From positions 5,456,001 through 5,520,000 of the forward strand of contig NZ_CP059165.1 in the NCBI RefSeq assembly GCF_013466425.1: DNA of 64,000 nt. Direction: 5' to 3'. This document shows positions 8,041-16,185 of the stretch, in pieces. How positions within the stretch are numbered: the first letter of the stretch is position 1; each line of letters begins with the position of its first letter. Below the pieces are notes generated by a model. That model did not search any database and was not told where the DNA came from. It saw only the letters and a program-made list of their open reading frames with translations. Source of the stretch: Mycobacterium vicinigordonae. GTDB lineage: Bacteria; Actinomycetota; Actinomycetes; Mycobacteriales; Mycobacteriaceae. The position numbers and the translations under genes were made by a program.

Positions 8041-9159
8041 TCAGCCGCGCCAAAACGGACTGGTCGTAAGGACTTCCGGCCCGTCAGGCGCTATCAGCAC
8101 CGCTTCGCGCCCGAACACCGCGCCGACTTCCGGTTTCCAGACATACCCCGTGACGGCCAGCACCATGCCGGGCTGCAGTCGCTCCACCGCCGCGGTGTCC
8201 GGCAGCGACCCCGAGACCACCGGCGGGTCGAACCCCATCCCCAGACCTCGGGCCACCGGCATCGCCGGCAATGGCTCTCCCGCGGCCTGATAAGCGGCCA
8301 GCAGGTCCGCGGCCGGCGCTCCGGGCTGGCATGCGTCAATCAGCTTGTCCCACAGTCGGCCCCAGCGACCGAATACCTCGGCCACGCCCGGCACCGATCC
8401 GACCGGCCAGGTTCGGCCGACCTCACCCACGTAGCCGCCGGCCACCACTCCCGACGACAGCGCCACCAAATCACCGGACTGAATACGACCGTCGCCGCCG
8501 GCACGACGCCAGGGATGTTCACGCGAAGTTACCCACGCCACATCCTGATTCGACGGAGTGCTCACGCCGCCGGCCGCCAACGCCTCTAACAGCACGCCAG
8601 CGAGGTTCGTCTCGTCCATTCCCGGCCGCAGCTCAGACACCGCCGCGGACAGCGCCATCTCGGCAACCTTGATCGACTCGCGCAGCGCCCGGATTTCGTC
8701 GGCGGTCTTGATCCGTCGCGCGGCACGCATAGCCAGCTCCCCATCCACCAGCTCGGCGTCGGGAAACGCTGTCGGCAGCAGCTGGGCGAAACTGGGTGAG
8801 AGCGCGTCGGTTCCGACCCGGCGGGCGGTGGCGGCACCCTCGATGCGCCGAAGCGCCGCCACGGTGTTCACCGGATTCCAGGAGATGCCGTACAGGTTCT
8901 CGTGCGGAATATCTTCCGGCACACCTTCATCCCAGGTACTGAGCAGGTGGATAGCGCCTGTCGCGCGCACCAGCACGCAGCTCGGGCCGAACGGCCGGGT
9001 CCCGGCCACCCAGAGTTGCGGTGCGCCGGTGATATACCGAATGTTGGCCTGCCTGCCCAGGACTAGCACGTCCAGGTCGTGCTCGGCCATCTGGGCCAGC
9101 GCGCGTTCCCGACGACCGTGCCGCAGCGCGGTGTCGTCGGCCAGAACCTCAGTCGACAT
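8041..9159 (-). CDS. M24-family 'pita-bread' protein lacking most metal ligands
   Basis: A 372-residue protein with an N-terminal creatinase/aminopeptidase-like domain and a C-terminal M24 fold, related to its upstream neighbour. Against the five M24 metal ligands, four are replaced: Ser235 and Glu246 stand for the two Asp, Leu306 for the His and Thr337 for the first Glu; Glu352 remains. A dinuclear-metal peptidase activity is thus unlikely. Creatinase shows that the fold can work without metal, so this may be a non-peptidase hydrolase/lyase or a non-catalytic partner of the next protein. The start ATG overlaps the end of the neighbouring gene by 11 bases, which suggests coupled translation. 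Confidence 0.82.
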   Translation of the reverse strand: MSTEVLADDTALRHGRRERALAQMAEHDLDVLVLGRQANIRYITGAPQLWVAGTRPFGPSCVLVRATGAIHLLSTWDEGVPEDIPHENLYGISWNPVNTVAALRRIEGAATARRVGTDALSPSFAQLLPTAFPDAELVDGELAMRAARRIKTADEIRALRESIKVAEMALSAAVSELRPGMDETNLAGVLLEALAAGGVSTPSNQDVAWVTSREHPWRRAGGDGRIQSGDLVALSSGVVAGGYVGEVGRTWPVGSVPGVAEVFGRWGRLWDKLIDACQPGAPAADLLAAYQAAGEPLPAMPVARGLGMGFDPPVVSGSLPDTAAVERLQPGMVLAVTGYVWKPEVGAVFGREAVLIAPDGPEVLTTSPFWRG

Positions 9160-10372
9160 AGGGGGCGTAGGGGTAGTCGGTCAGTTTCATCGAGCCTTCC
9201 TCGGTGATCACCAGGACTTCCTCACTGCGATAGCCGCCGGTCCCGTCCTCCCAGACCACCGGCTCGAGTACCAGCACCATGCCTGATTGCAGCACGAAGT
9301 TCTCGTCGAACTCGTCGCCGAGATCGGTTCCGATCATCGGCATCTCGGCGGCGTTGACGCCGATGCCGTGACCGAGGTAGAAGTGCGGAAGCCACGGCCG
9401 GACGCCGCCGTTGGCGGCAGTGGCAGCGCGACCCAGGTCGGCTGCGGTTGCCCCGGCGCGCGCAACGCCCAGCACGGCATCCATAATGTGGCGCCATTGG
9501 TCGAATTGCGCCTGCTGACGCGGCGACGGGTCCTGTCCGACGATCCAGGTCCGTCCGAAGTCCGAACAGTAACCCTGGTAGGTGATGCTGACGTCGGTCC
9601 ACAGCACGTCACCGCGGACCAGCTCCCGCTCGGTGCTCAGCAGGGGCAGAGCCAGGTCGCCATGCGTGGTCCACACCCCCTCGGCCCGGCTATTTGGCAT
9701 CACCTGCCAGATCGGTTCCAGCATGCTGGCCATGGCCCCGAGTTCGAAGGCGCGGCGCAGAAAGCGACCAGACAGGTCAACTTGGCGGATTCCGGGCGCC
9801 AATGCCTGCTGCACTTCGAGCATTGCCTGGTCGGTGATCCGGACCGCGGTGCGGATGCAGGAAAGTTCATCCGGTGTCTTGACCGCCTTGGCGGCACTCA
9901 CCACAGCCGCGGCGTCCACCGGAGTACCGTTGGGGAACAGTATGTTCCGCGCCCGAGACATGGCACCGGTGAATTCGTCGACCGCCACGGTCGCTCCCAC
10001 CGGGATGAGCTCTGCCAGTTTGCGCGCGAAATCTGAAACGCCCTCGTCGAATTCGAGATAGACAGGTCCATGTCGGTGATCTGACGGCAGGTCCGATTCC
10101 TGCGCGGCACCCTCCCGGAACGGCAGGAACAGGTGCGGCGTGTCGTCGTCGACGAGGACTACCGCAACCGGGCGCTCGACGTAGGACAGCCCGGCATCGC
10201 CCAGCGGCCAACTTGTCCCGGTCGCGTAGACGACGGCGTTATTGCCCAGCAGGATCAGGGCATCGACACCCCGGTCGGTCATCGCCGCGCGGAGCCGCGC
10301 CCCGGTCTCGCGGCGCAGCCGGGTTAGGTCGGGGGTCTCCGGGATGATTAACCGGTCGGTGATCGTGCTCAT
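9149..10372 (-). CDS. M24-family metallopeptidase-like protein (Xaa-Pro aminopeptidase type)
   Basis: A 407-residue creatinase/aminopeptidase-P-like protein. All expected dinuclear-metal ligands can be seen: Asp260 and Asp271 (in VLWTDVS and YCSDFGRTW), His335 (LGHGIG), Glu370 (VLVLEP) and Glu384 (YRSEEV). It may cleave an Xaa-Pro-like imide bond; but in this catabolic operon a small-molecule amide, imide or ester is equally possible, as M24 folds include creatinase and the DMSP lyase DddP. Its ATG overlaps the amidohydrolase stop (ATGA), and its end overlaps the degenerate M24 gene. Confidence 0.87.
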   Translation of the reverse strand: MSTITDRLIIPETPDLTRLRRETGARLRAAMTDRGVDALILLGNNAVVYATGTSWPLGDAGLSYVERPVAVVLVDDDTPHLFLPFREGAAQESDLPSDHRHGPVYLEFDEGVSDFARKLAELIPVGATVAVDEFTGAMSRARNILFPNGTPVDAAAVVSAAKAVKTPDELSCIRTAVRITDQAMLEVQQALAPGIRQVDLSGRFLRRAFELGAMASMLEPIWQVMPNSRAEGVWTTHGDLALPLLSTERELVRGDVLWTDVSITYQGYCSDFGRTWIVGQDPSPRQQAQFDQWRHIMDAVLGVARAGATAADLGRAATAANGGVRPWLPHFYLGHGIGVNAAEMPMIGTDLGDEFDENFVLQSGMVLVLEPVVWEDGTGGYRSEEVLVITEEGSMKLTDYPYAPYVD

Positions 10373-11526
10373 AGGCCCAGAAATTCACGGATGTTGCCGC
10401 TGACAATCCGGACCGCCTGTTCGGACCCGACGGCCTCGACGACGGCCGCGAGCGACTTCTCCGAATAGCCGTATGTGCTTTCGTTGTGCGGGTAGTCGCT
10501 GGACCACATCACCTTGTCCACGCCGATCCGGTCGATCAACTCCAGGCCCAGCGGGTCCACCATGAATGAGGCGCTCATGTGGGTGTCCCAGTAATAGCGA
10601 ACATCGTGCTCAAGCGGGCGGTTGAACATGTGCTGGTAGGAGGCGACTAGATGCTCGGCGTCTTGCAAAGCCCATGGGACCCAAGCGATCCCACCTTCAA
10701 ACCAGCCGATTCGCAGGCCGGGGTGATCGTCGAGGATGCCGGAGAAGAGGTACTTCGCAAACTGCTCGCGAAAGCCGTCAATGTTGATCATCATGCCGAC
10801 CACCACGCTGTTGAACTGACAGGGGGTTTTCGGCGGCGTCTCCCCGATGTGATGCGTGACCGGAAGCCCGGCGGCCTCGATCTCGTCCCACACCGGTCTC
10901 ATCGCGGTGCTGCCATAGTCGATGATGTTTCCGTCGTCATCCTTGCCCGGGTTCAACGGGAGCAGAAACGTCTTGAGCCCCAGCGACTTGAGCTCGGATA
11001 GCGTTTTTCGGGTACCTTCCGGATCCCACCAGTTGATCAGGCCAGCCCCGTAGAAGTGGCCGTTGGACTTCTCCTGCAATTCCGCAATGTACTCGTTGTA
11101 GATACGAAAGGTGAGCTCGCGAAGTGCCTTGTCCGGGTAGTGAAACAGTGCCAGGACGGCGTTCGGGAAGGCAAGCTCTTTGTCGACGCCGTCCTCGCGA
11201 AGTTCTTGAATCCGGGCCTCGATGTTGGTGCTGGCAGCCCCAGGCAGATCATCGTACTGCATGAGCACTGCGCTGAAGTCACCCGGCAGGAACGACTGAC
11301 CCTTGCGGCCAACCTGGTATGCACCGTCCTCGTACCAGATTCGCGGTGCCTTGTCCTTGAGGTTTTCGGGAAAGCGCTCGTAGAAGATGTCGGAGGCCAA
11401 CGAGATGTGATTGTCGGCGGAGAACACCTCGGTCCCGGCGGGCAGGCCAACGTTGCTGTCGAGGGCGTGACCTTTGCGATCCTTGGGTGCGCCAAAGCCT
11501 TTCGGTGGGTAAAGCGTGCTTGTCAT
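10369..11526 (-). CDS. Amidohydrolase-family (TIM-barrel) hydrolase or decarboxylase
   Basis: A 385-residue protein of the amidohydrolase 2 family, which includes ACMSD-type decarboxylases and TIM-barrel hydrolases. Family marks are the early SADNHIS motif (a variant of the D-x-H metal site), the central VTHHIGE, WFEGGIAW, and the final MWSSDYPHNES with the conserved Asp. The ATG at 11526 was chosen because GAGAGG lies a few bases upstream and the longer frame only crosses the P450 end. A 40-bp gap separates it from the P450, and its end overlaps the M24 gene. A carbon-carbon bond hydrolysis or decarboxylation role is inferred. Confidence 0.85.
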   Translation of the reverse strand: MTSTLYPPKGFGAPKDRKGHALDSNVGLPAGTEVFSADNHISLASDIFYERFPENLKDKAPRIWYEDGAYQVGRKGQSFLPGDFSAVLMQYDDLPGAASTNIEARIQELREDGVDKELAFPNAVLALFHYPDKALRELTFRIYNEYIAELQEKSNGHFYGAGLINWWDPEGTRKTLSELKSLGLKTFLLPLNPGKDDDGNIIDYGSTAMRPVWDEIEAAGLPVTHHIGETPPKTPCQFNSVVVGMMINIDGFREQFAKYLFSGILDDHPGLRIGWFEGGIAWVPWALQDAEHLVASYQHMFNRPLEHDVRYYWDTHMSASFMVDPLGLELIDRIGVDKVMWSSDYPHNESTYGYSEKSLAAVVEAVGSEQAVRIVSGNIREFLGL

Positions 11527-11566
11527 CGTTGACCTCTCGAATACTTCTGTGGGCTGCGTATCGGGC

Positions 11567-12811
11567 TTACCAGGTGACCGGCAGTTCGTAGACGCCGTAG
11601 GCAAGCCGGTCATCCTTGAACGGGATGCCTTCCAGCGGCGCCGCCAACTCGAGTGTGGGCACCCGTCGGAACAGAGTCCGGAAGACGATCTGCATCTCGG
11701 CACGGGCAAGCTGCTGGCCCACGCACTGATGCCGGCCGTAGCCGAACGCGACGTTACGGTCCGCGTTGGACCGGTGGAGATAGAGCCGGTCCGGTTCGGT
11801 GAAGGCGTGTGCGTCCCAATTCGCCGGGGCCAGGTCGATGATGATGCCCTCCCCGGCGCGAATCACCTCGCCGGCGATCGGAATGTCCTCGACGGCGACG
11901 CGACGCTGACCGTTCTGGATGATGCTGAGATAACGCAGCAACTCCTCCACGGCGTTGGCCACAATCTTGGGGTCTTCCGCATCGCGGATCGCTGGCAGCT
12001 GGTCCGGATTCTGCAGCAGCGCTAGCACCCCGAGGCCGAGCATGTTCGCAGTGGTCTCATGCCCTGCGATCAGCAGCCCGGTGCCCAATTGCGCGGCTTC
12101 TTTGACGCTCAGTTCGCCTGCCTTGACCCGTTCGGCCAGATCGGAGACCGCGTCCTCGGCGGGGTTCTGCATCTTCGCTTCGACTAATTGGCACAGATAC
12201 TTGTGCAGGCTCATGGCACCTTTGACGGTGTCCTCACCGGTGGCGTACCGCGCGAGACCGACGTTGGCGTGGTGCTGAAACATCTCGGCATCCTCGTAGG
12301 GCACCCCCAACAGCTGGCTGATCACCAGCGAAGGCACCGGCAACGCGATCGCGGTGACGATGTCGGCCGGTTGCGGTCCGGCCAGCATCATGTCGATGTG
12401 GTCGTCAGTGATCTGCTGGATGGCCGGCCGGAGTGCTTCTACCCGCCGAAAAGTGAATGGCTTGGATAACATTCGGCGGAATCGAGTGTGCTCGTCGCCG
12501 TCGGACGTGAACACCGAGCGGGGCCGTTTGTGCACCGTCGACAACATGCCGGCGTTCCAGTGCGGAAAGCCCGGCACCCGGTCGTCCACACTTACCCTCG
12601 AATCCGAGAACAGCTCGCGGCACTGCTCGTAGCCGGTGATGAGCCAGGGTGTGCTGCCGTCCCAGATCCGCACCCGGGAAAGGGGTTTGGCATCGGCCAA
12701 CGCCATGACCTCCGGGGGTGGGGCGAACGGACAGCCCGCCGCTCGCGCCATCGGATACTCGGGGATGCTGGTATCGGTCGTGCTGTCGGTGAGCGTGTCG
12801 GGCAAGGTCAC
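11567..12811 (-). CDS. Cytochrome P450 (CYP105-like appearance)
   Basis: Soluble P450 of 414 residues. The I helix reads LLIAGHETTANM, the ExxR is EELLR, and the haem loop is VAFGYGRHQCVG with the thiolate Cys. The N-terminal PMARAAGCPFAPPP and the DGDEHTRFRRMLSKPFT segment resemble CYP105-type actinobacterial enzymes. Its GTG overlaps the ferredoxin stop (GTGA), so ferredoxin and P450 are translationally coupled and very likely redox partners. As the second enzyme in the TetR-led operon it probably performs the first hydroxylation of the substrate. Confidence 0.93.
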   Translation of the reverse strand: MTLPDTLTDSTTDTSIPEYPMARAAGCPFAPPPEVMALADAKPLSRVRIWDGSTPWLITGYEQCRELFSDSRVSVDDRVPGFPHWNAGMLSTVHKRPRSVFTSDGDEHTRFRRMLSKPFTFRRVEALRPAIQQITDDHIDMMLAGPQPADIVTAIALPVPSLVISQLLGVPYEDAEMFQHHANVGLARYATGEDTVKGAMSLHKYLCQLVEAKMQNPAEDAVSDLAERVKAGELSVKEAAQLGTGLLIAGHETTANMLGLGVLALLQNPDQLPAIRDAEDPKIVANAVEELLRYLSIIQNGQRRVAVEDIPIAGEVIRAGEGIIIDLAPANWDAHAFTEPDRLYLHRSNADRNVAFGYGRHQCVGQQLARAEMQIVFRTLFRRVPTLELAAPLEGIPFKDDRLAYGVYELPVTW

Positions 12812-13002
12812 TCCTCGATCTGGATTGCCAGCGCCGGGCAGAATGCGGCAGCTTTACGGGTCGCGTCGGCCTGGTCGGCGGGAGGGTTCGGGTTGAGCAG
12901 GACGACGACGCCGTCCTCATCACGCTGGTCGAAGACCTCCGGCGCGTTCATCACGCAGTTGCCTGACGAAGCGCAGATATCTTGGTCGACAGTGACTTTC
13001 AT
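12808..13002 (-). CDS. 3Fe-4S ferredoxin
   Basis: A 64-residue single-cluster ferredoxin. Cys10 and Cys16 (CASSGNC) and a later Cys-Pro (FCPAL) give the three-cysteine pattern of 3Fe-4S ferredoxins that serve actinobacterial P450s; the middle position that would bind a fourth iron is not Cys. The acidic C-terminus (AIQIEE) is usual. The ATG at 13002 was chosen over the longer frame because the protein then begins MKVTVDQDIC, and it overlaps the TetR stop (ATGA). It is the expected electron donor to the next-door P450. Confidence 0.92.
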   Translation of the reverse strand: MKVTVDQDICASSGNCVMNAPEVFDQRDEDGVVVLLNPNPPADQADATRKAAAFCPALAIQIEE

Positions 13003-13670
13003 CTCTTCGGCTTTTCGGTTACAGGTGTGACGGGTGCCAGCCACAGGCCGACGATCGCATCGATGAGACCGGTGGCGGCGGCCCGCCAGGACGGGCGCGG
13101 TAACGACGTGCCCTCGGCCAGGGCACGCTCGAGGTCCGCGCAGGTGTGCATCAAAAGGTTGCGCGCCATGATGTTTCGCTCGAATCGGACGGAGACCGGC
13201 AGGTCGGGTAGGCAGCTGTTGATGCCGTCGATCACCTCAACCAGCGACGAAGAACTCAGCGCATCCTTAACGACGAGGTTGTGGTAGGCCGGATCGGTCA
13301 TAGCCTGCGCGGCGAATCGGGCGTACCAGGTGGGGTTGCCCAGTTCCTCCAGGTGCTCGGTGAGGGGGCAGACCAGGCAGGCGACCCAGTCCCGCATCTC
13401 GGCTGCGGCGGGCAGGCCGGCCACCATCTTCTCCCGCAGTCGCTCGACGGGCCCGCGGTGCTTCTGCTCGATGGCACGCACCAGGTCCGCCTTGGTGCCG
13501 AAGTGGTATCCGACCGCGGCGTTGTTGCCCTGTCCGGCCGCCTCGCTGACCTGCCGGTTGGACACCGCGAATACGCCGTGTTCGGCGAATAGCCGCTCGG
13601 CGGCGGCCAGGATCGCCTCCTGTGTGGAGCTGGCCCGGTCGCTGCGCACGGGTCGACCGACTGTGGTCAT
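12999..13670 (-). CDS. TetR-family regulator, first gene of the catabolic operon
   Basis: A 223-residue TetR protein. The HTH region is AILAAAERLFAEHGVFAVSNRQVSEAAG followed by a canonical VGYHFGTKADLVRAI. The ATG at 13670 was preferred to a TTG at 13682. A 22-bp palindrome lies 28 bp upstream of the start, and an almost identical palindrome lies 28 bp upstream of the SDR at 19556. The simplest reading is autoregulation, with this protein repressing its own operon and the distant SDR until a pathway compound binds. Its stop overlaps the ferredoxin start. Confidence 0.88.
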   Translation of the reverse strand: MTTVGRPVRSDRASSTQEAILAAAERLFAEHGVFAVSNRQVSEAAGQGNNAAVGYHFGTKADLVRAIEQKHRGPVERLREKMVAGLPAAAEMRDWVACLVCPLTEHLEELGNPTWYARFAAQAMTDPAYHNLVVKDALSSSSLVEVIDGINSCLPDLPVSVRFERNIMARNLLMHTCADLERALAEGTSLPRPSWRAAATGLIDAIVGLWLAPVTPVTEKPKR

Positions 13671-13697
13671 GCCGCCAGTCAACCGCGCTTGCCCGCG

Positions 13698-13719
13698 TTA
13701 AGTCAAGCGATTGATTTAA
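13698..13719. promoter_or_regulatory. Putative TetR operator (copy 1)
   Basis: A 22-bp inverted repeat: TTAAGTCAA, four bases, TTGATTTAA. The arms match at 9 of 11 positions. It sits 28 bp upstream of the TetR start and shares 20 of 22 bases with the copy at 19584-19605. Confidence 0.7.
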
Positions 13720-13755
13720 TCTGCAGCGGATCGGCCCGGATGGCCCGTACCTGCG

Positions 13756-15273
13756 CTACGACGTCAGGTCAGTGGTGGCCGGGCCTTCCAGCAGCGTGCC
13801 GTCCGGCGCGAACCGCGACCCGTGCAGGGGGCACTCCCAGGCCTGATCGGCGTCGTTCCAATTGACTATGCCTCCCAGGTGTGGGCAGACCGGCGAGACG
13901 CGATGCTCGATGCCGTCGACCCTTGACCTGGCCTCCAGATGCCACGGTGGACCGCTGACCACCCCGGCGCCGTCATCGGTCGGGCTGCGACGCGTCAGGT
14001 GCACCGATGGTGTGATCCATCCCTTGGTCAGGTTGAACCCCACTTCGAGGTTGGACATCACAGCCGATGACAGCCCGGCCAGCTCGTGGCGGCTCCAACT
14101 GGCGAACGCATCGGCCCAGTCCATCCGCCCACCCAGGATTCTGGTCGATAGCGCCAACGCCGCAGCAGGTCCGTTAGTCATTCCCCATTTGTTGAAACCC
14201 GTTGCCACGAAGATGCTTTCGAAGTTGGGAAGGATCGGGCCAACATAGGGCAGTTCGTCGATGGGCTCGTAGTCTTGTGCCGACCAGAAGTGCGTCTGCG
14301 CCGCACCGGGGTAGTGCAGACGTGTCCACGACGACAGCTCGTCGAGCGCCTTGGAGGGGCTCCTCTCGCGGCCGACGGTGTGTCCCGCGCCGCCCACGAT
14401 CAGCAGCTCGCCGTCTCCGACAAGCGCGTACCGGACGGATCGCGTCGGCGAGTCGGTCGAGATCATCATCGGCCGGGTGATGCTGCCGGGAACCTTGAAT
14501 GCCATGCAATAGGACCGTTGCGGCTTCACGCGGGCGAAGTAGCCGCCGCGGTCCAGGATGGGGATTCCGGTGGCCAGCACCAGCTGGCCCGCCCGCACTT
14601 CGACTTCGCGCCGCAACTCATCGTTCACCTGCACGCGGACCCCATTGCCGCGGCTAGACACCTTACGTACTCGACAATTCTCGACTAGTCGCCCGCCGTG
14701 TTCGAGCAACTCGACGGTCAGCGTATCCAGCAGCGTCATCGGATCGAACTGTGCCTGCTGGGGCAGCCGGACGCCGCCACGGTAGGGAAACGGTACCGGG
14801 GCGTCGTCCTCCCACGTGACTGGCAGGCCCACCGTCTGCGCGGCCTTGAACTCGGCATGCGCCGATGCGAGGCCCTTGTCGGACTGGGCATAGCTATAGG
14901 CGTCCTCGTGCTGCACCGCCACACCGTGCTGCTCGCAGTATTTGAGCAACCACTCCATGCCTTCCCGGTTGCCGTCGACGTAGGCACGGGCGGTATCGCG
15001 GCCGTGTTTAGGCAGGATCTTCGACAGGTGCGTGGCCTGCAGCAAGCTGAGCTTGGACGTGGTGTTGCCGCTGGCGCAGGCGCCGACGCTGCGCGCCTCG
15101 ACCACCAGCACATCTTTGCCGGCGCGGGCCAGCAGCACCGCGGTCGTCAGCCCGGTTATCCCAGCACCCACGACAACGACGTCAGCGGATGCCGGCCCCT
15201 CGGCGAGTATGCTCGCCGCCCAGGGCTTTTGGTTGTGCTCGGCAAGCCAGAGAGAAGTCCGCAAAGGAGCCAT
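13756..15273 (-). CDS. FAD-dependent oxidoreductase with C-terminal Rieske domain
   Basis: A 505-residue fusion. Residues about 30-380 form a D-amino-acid-oxidase-type flavoprotein with the dinucleotide motif VVVVGAGITGLTTA and a C-terminal FVATGFNKWGMTNG. The last 60 or so residues form a Rieske domain with CPHLGG and CPLHG, the Cys/His pairs that bind a 2Fe-2S cluster. This arrangement is known in the YhfW/glycine-oxidase-like group, whose substrates are mostly unknown. It ends 85 bp before the TetR start and reads the same way, but the operator lies between them, so it is probably a separate unit. Confidence 0.87.
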   Translation of the reverse strand: MAPLRTSLWLAEHNQKPWAASILAEGPASADVVVVGAGITGLTTAVLLARAGKDVLVVEARSVGACASGNTTSKLSLLQATHLSKILPKHGRDTARAYVDGNREGMEWLLKYCEQHGVAVQHEDAYSYAQSDKGLASAHAEFKAAQTVGLPVTWEDDAPVPFPYRGGVRLPQQAQFDPMTLLDTLTVELLEHGGRLVENCRVRKVSSRGNGVRVQVNDELRREVEVRAGQLVLATGIPILDRGGYFARVKPQRSYCMAFKVPGSITRPMMISTDSPTRSVRYALVGDGELLIVGGAGHTVGRERSPSKALDELSSWTRLHYPGAAQTHFWSAQDYEPIDELPYVGPILPNFESIFVATGFNKWGMTNGPAAALALSTRILGGRMDWADAFASWSRHELAGLSSAVMSNLEVGFNLTKGWITPSVHLTRRSPTDDGAGVVSGPPWHLEARSRVDGIEHRVSPVCPHLGGIVNWNDADQAWECPLHGSRFAPDGTLLEGPATTDLTS

Positions 15274-15301
15274 GAGTCGCTGATACCCGCGAACAACGCC
15301 G

Positions 15302-15683
15302 TCAAACAGCGGGCCACAGTATCGGCCTGCCTCCGGTAACGGCTACCCGCGCACCGGAGACGTAGCTGGCGTCGTCGGATGCCAGCAGGACGTAGACCGC
15401 CGCCAATTCGGCCGGCTGGCCAGCTCGACCCAGTGGAACGCTGTCACCGAAGAACTTCACCTTCTCGGCGGGCATGGTCGCCGAGATCAGCGGAGATTTC
15501 CTCCAGGCTCTGGTACGTCATCTGGTAAGCGGTATTGTTGACCAGAGTGTCGATGTACCCGAATTCGGCTGCGGCGCAGTCGATAACGGCGCGCTTTAGG
15601 CCGGGGACGGTTTGTTGCTGCTCGGGGAATGCCATGACAGGCGGACTAGCCGTTCGGAACCCGGATAAATGTGCTGCGTCCAA
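15302..15683 (-). pseudogene. Remnant of an SDR gene (two frames, central part deleted)
   Basis: On the minus strand one frame contains AEFGYIDTLVNNTAYQ, the NNAx region of an SDR; about 20 codons later a different frame takes up with [20 protein letters not shown] and ends with [13 protein letters not shown], the end of an SDR of the YhdF type. The roughly 110 residues that should lie between, including the Tyr-Lys active site, are missing, as is the N-terminal cofactor loop. The frame change at the junction around 15480 shows that a deletion broke the gene. It cannot be an active dehydrogenase. Confidence 0.7.
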
Positions 15684-15870
15684 AGCTTGTAGGGCCCGCG
15701 CGGCGACGCTGTCGGCGACGTTTGGCTCGACGGATCAGGGGTACTACCGGGGCTGGTGTTCTTCAGCCCAGCAGGAACAACTCTGCGACTCAGAGGTTGT
15801 TCGCAGCCAGCGGTGGCCAGTTGGCGCCGCTGCGCGCCATTGAAATCAATGTTGTCGAAAGGAACTCGTC

Positions 15871-16185
15871 ATGGTGCGTGTCGCGTCGGTACCCGCCTCG
15901 CACGTTTACGCGCGGCACCTGGTCGATACGGAGATCAATTGCGTTGTCCGCCTTGATGACCCCGTTCCTGCGGACGGGCACACCGTGCCCGATGGCTGGT
16001 GGCCAATGGCGGGATGGCTCTCGTCGTTCGAAGCCAGCGGCCACATCCGCCGCCGAGCCGACGGTCGACCGGTCCGCAGAGTCAGAGTGGAACGGTCCGC
16101 AATCGCTGGTCGAGAACAGATCTCGTTGCACGACAACGTTTTTGCAAATTGCGGAAGAATCCCTTCGAACGTATCAGGAGTTGAT
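15871..16185 (+). pseudogene. 105-codon reading frame in frame with katE, possible glycosyltransferase N-terminal remnant
   Basis: An ATG at 15871 with AAGGA eight bases upstream opens a frame that runs without a stop into the catalase. Its first 45 residues (RVASVPASHVYARHL, then VPADGHTVPDGWWP) resemble, from memory, the start of an actinobacterial glycosyltransferase family. After that the protein has no recognisable pattern. I read it as a truncated gene whose remains join katE by chance, but an N-terminally extended catalase cannot be excluded. The 190 bp before it (15684-15870) hold nothing I recognise. Confidence 0.35.
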
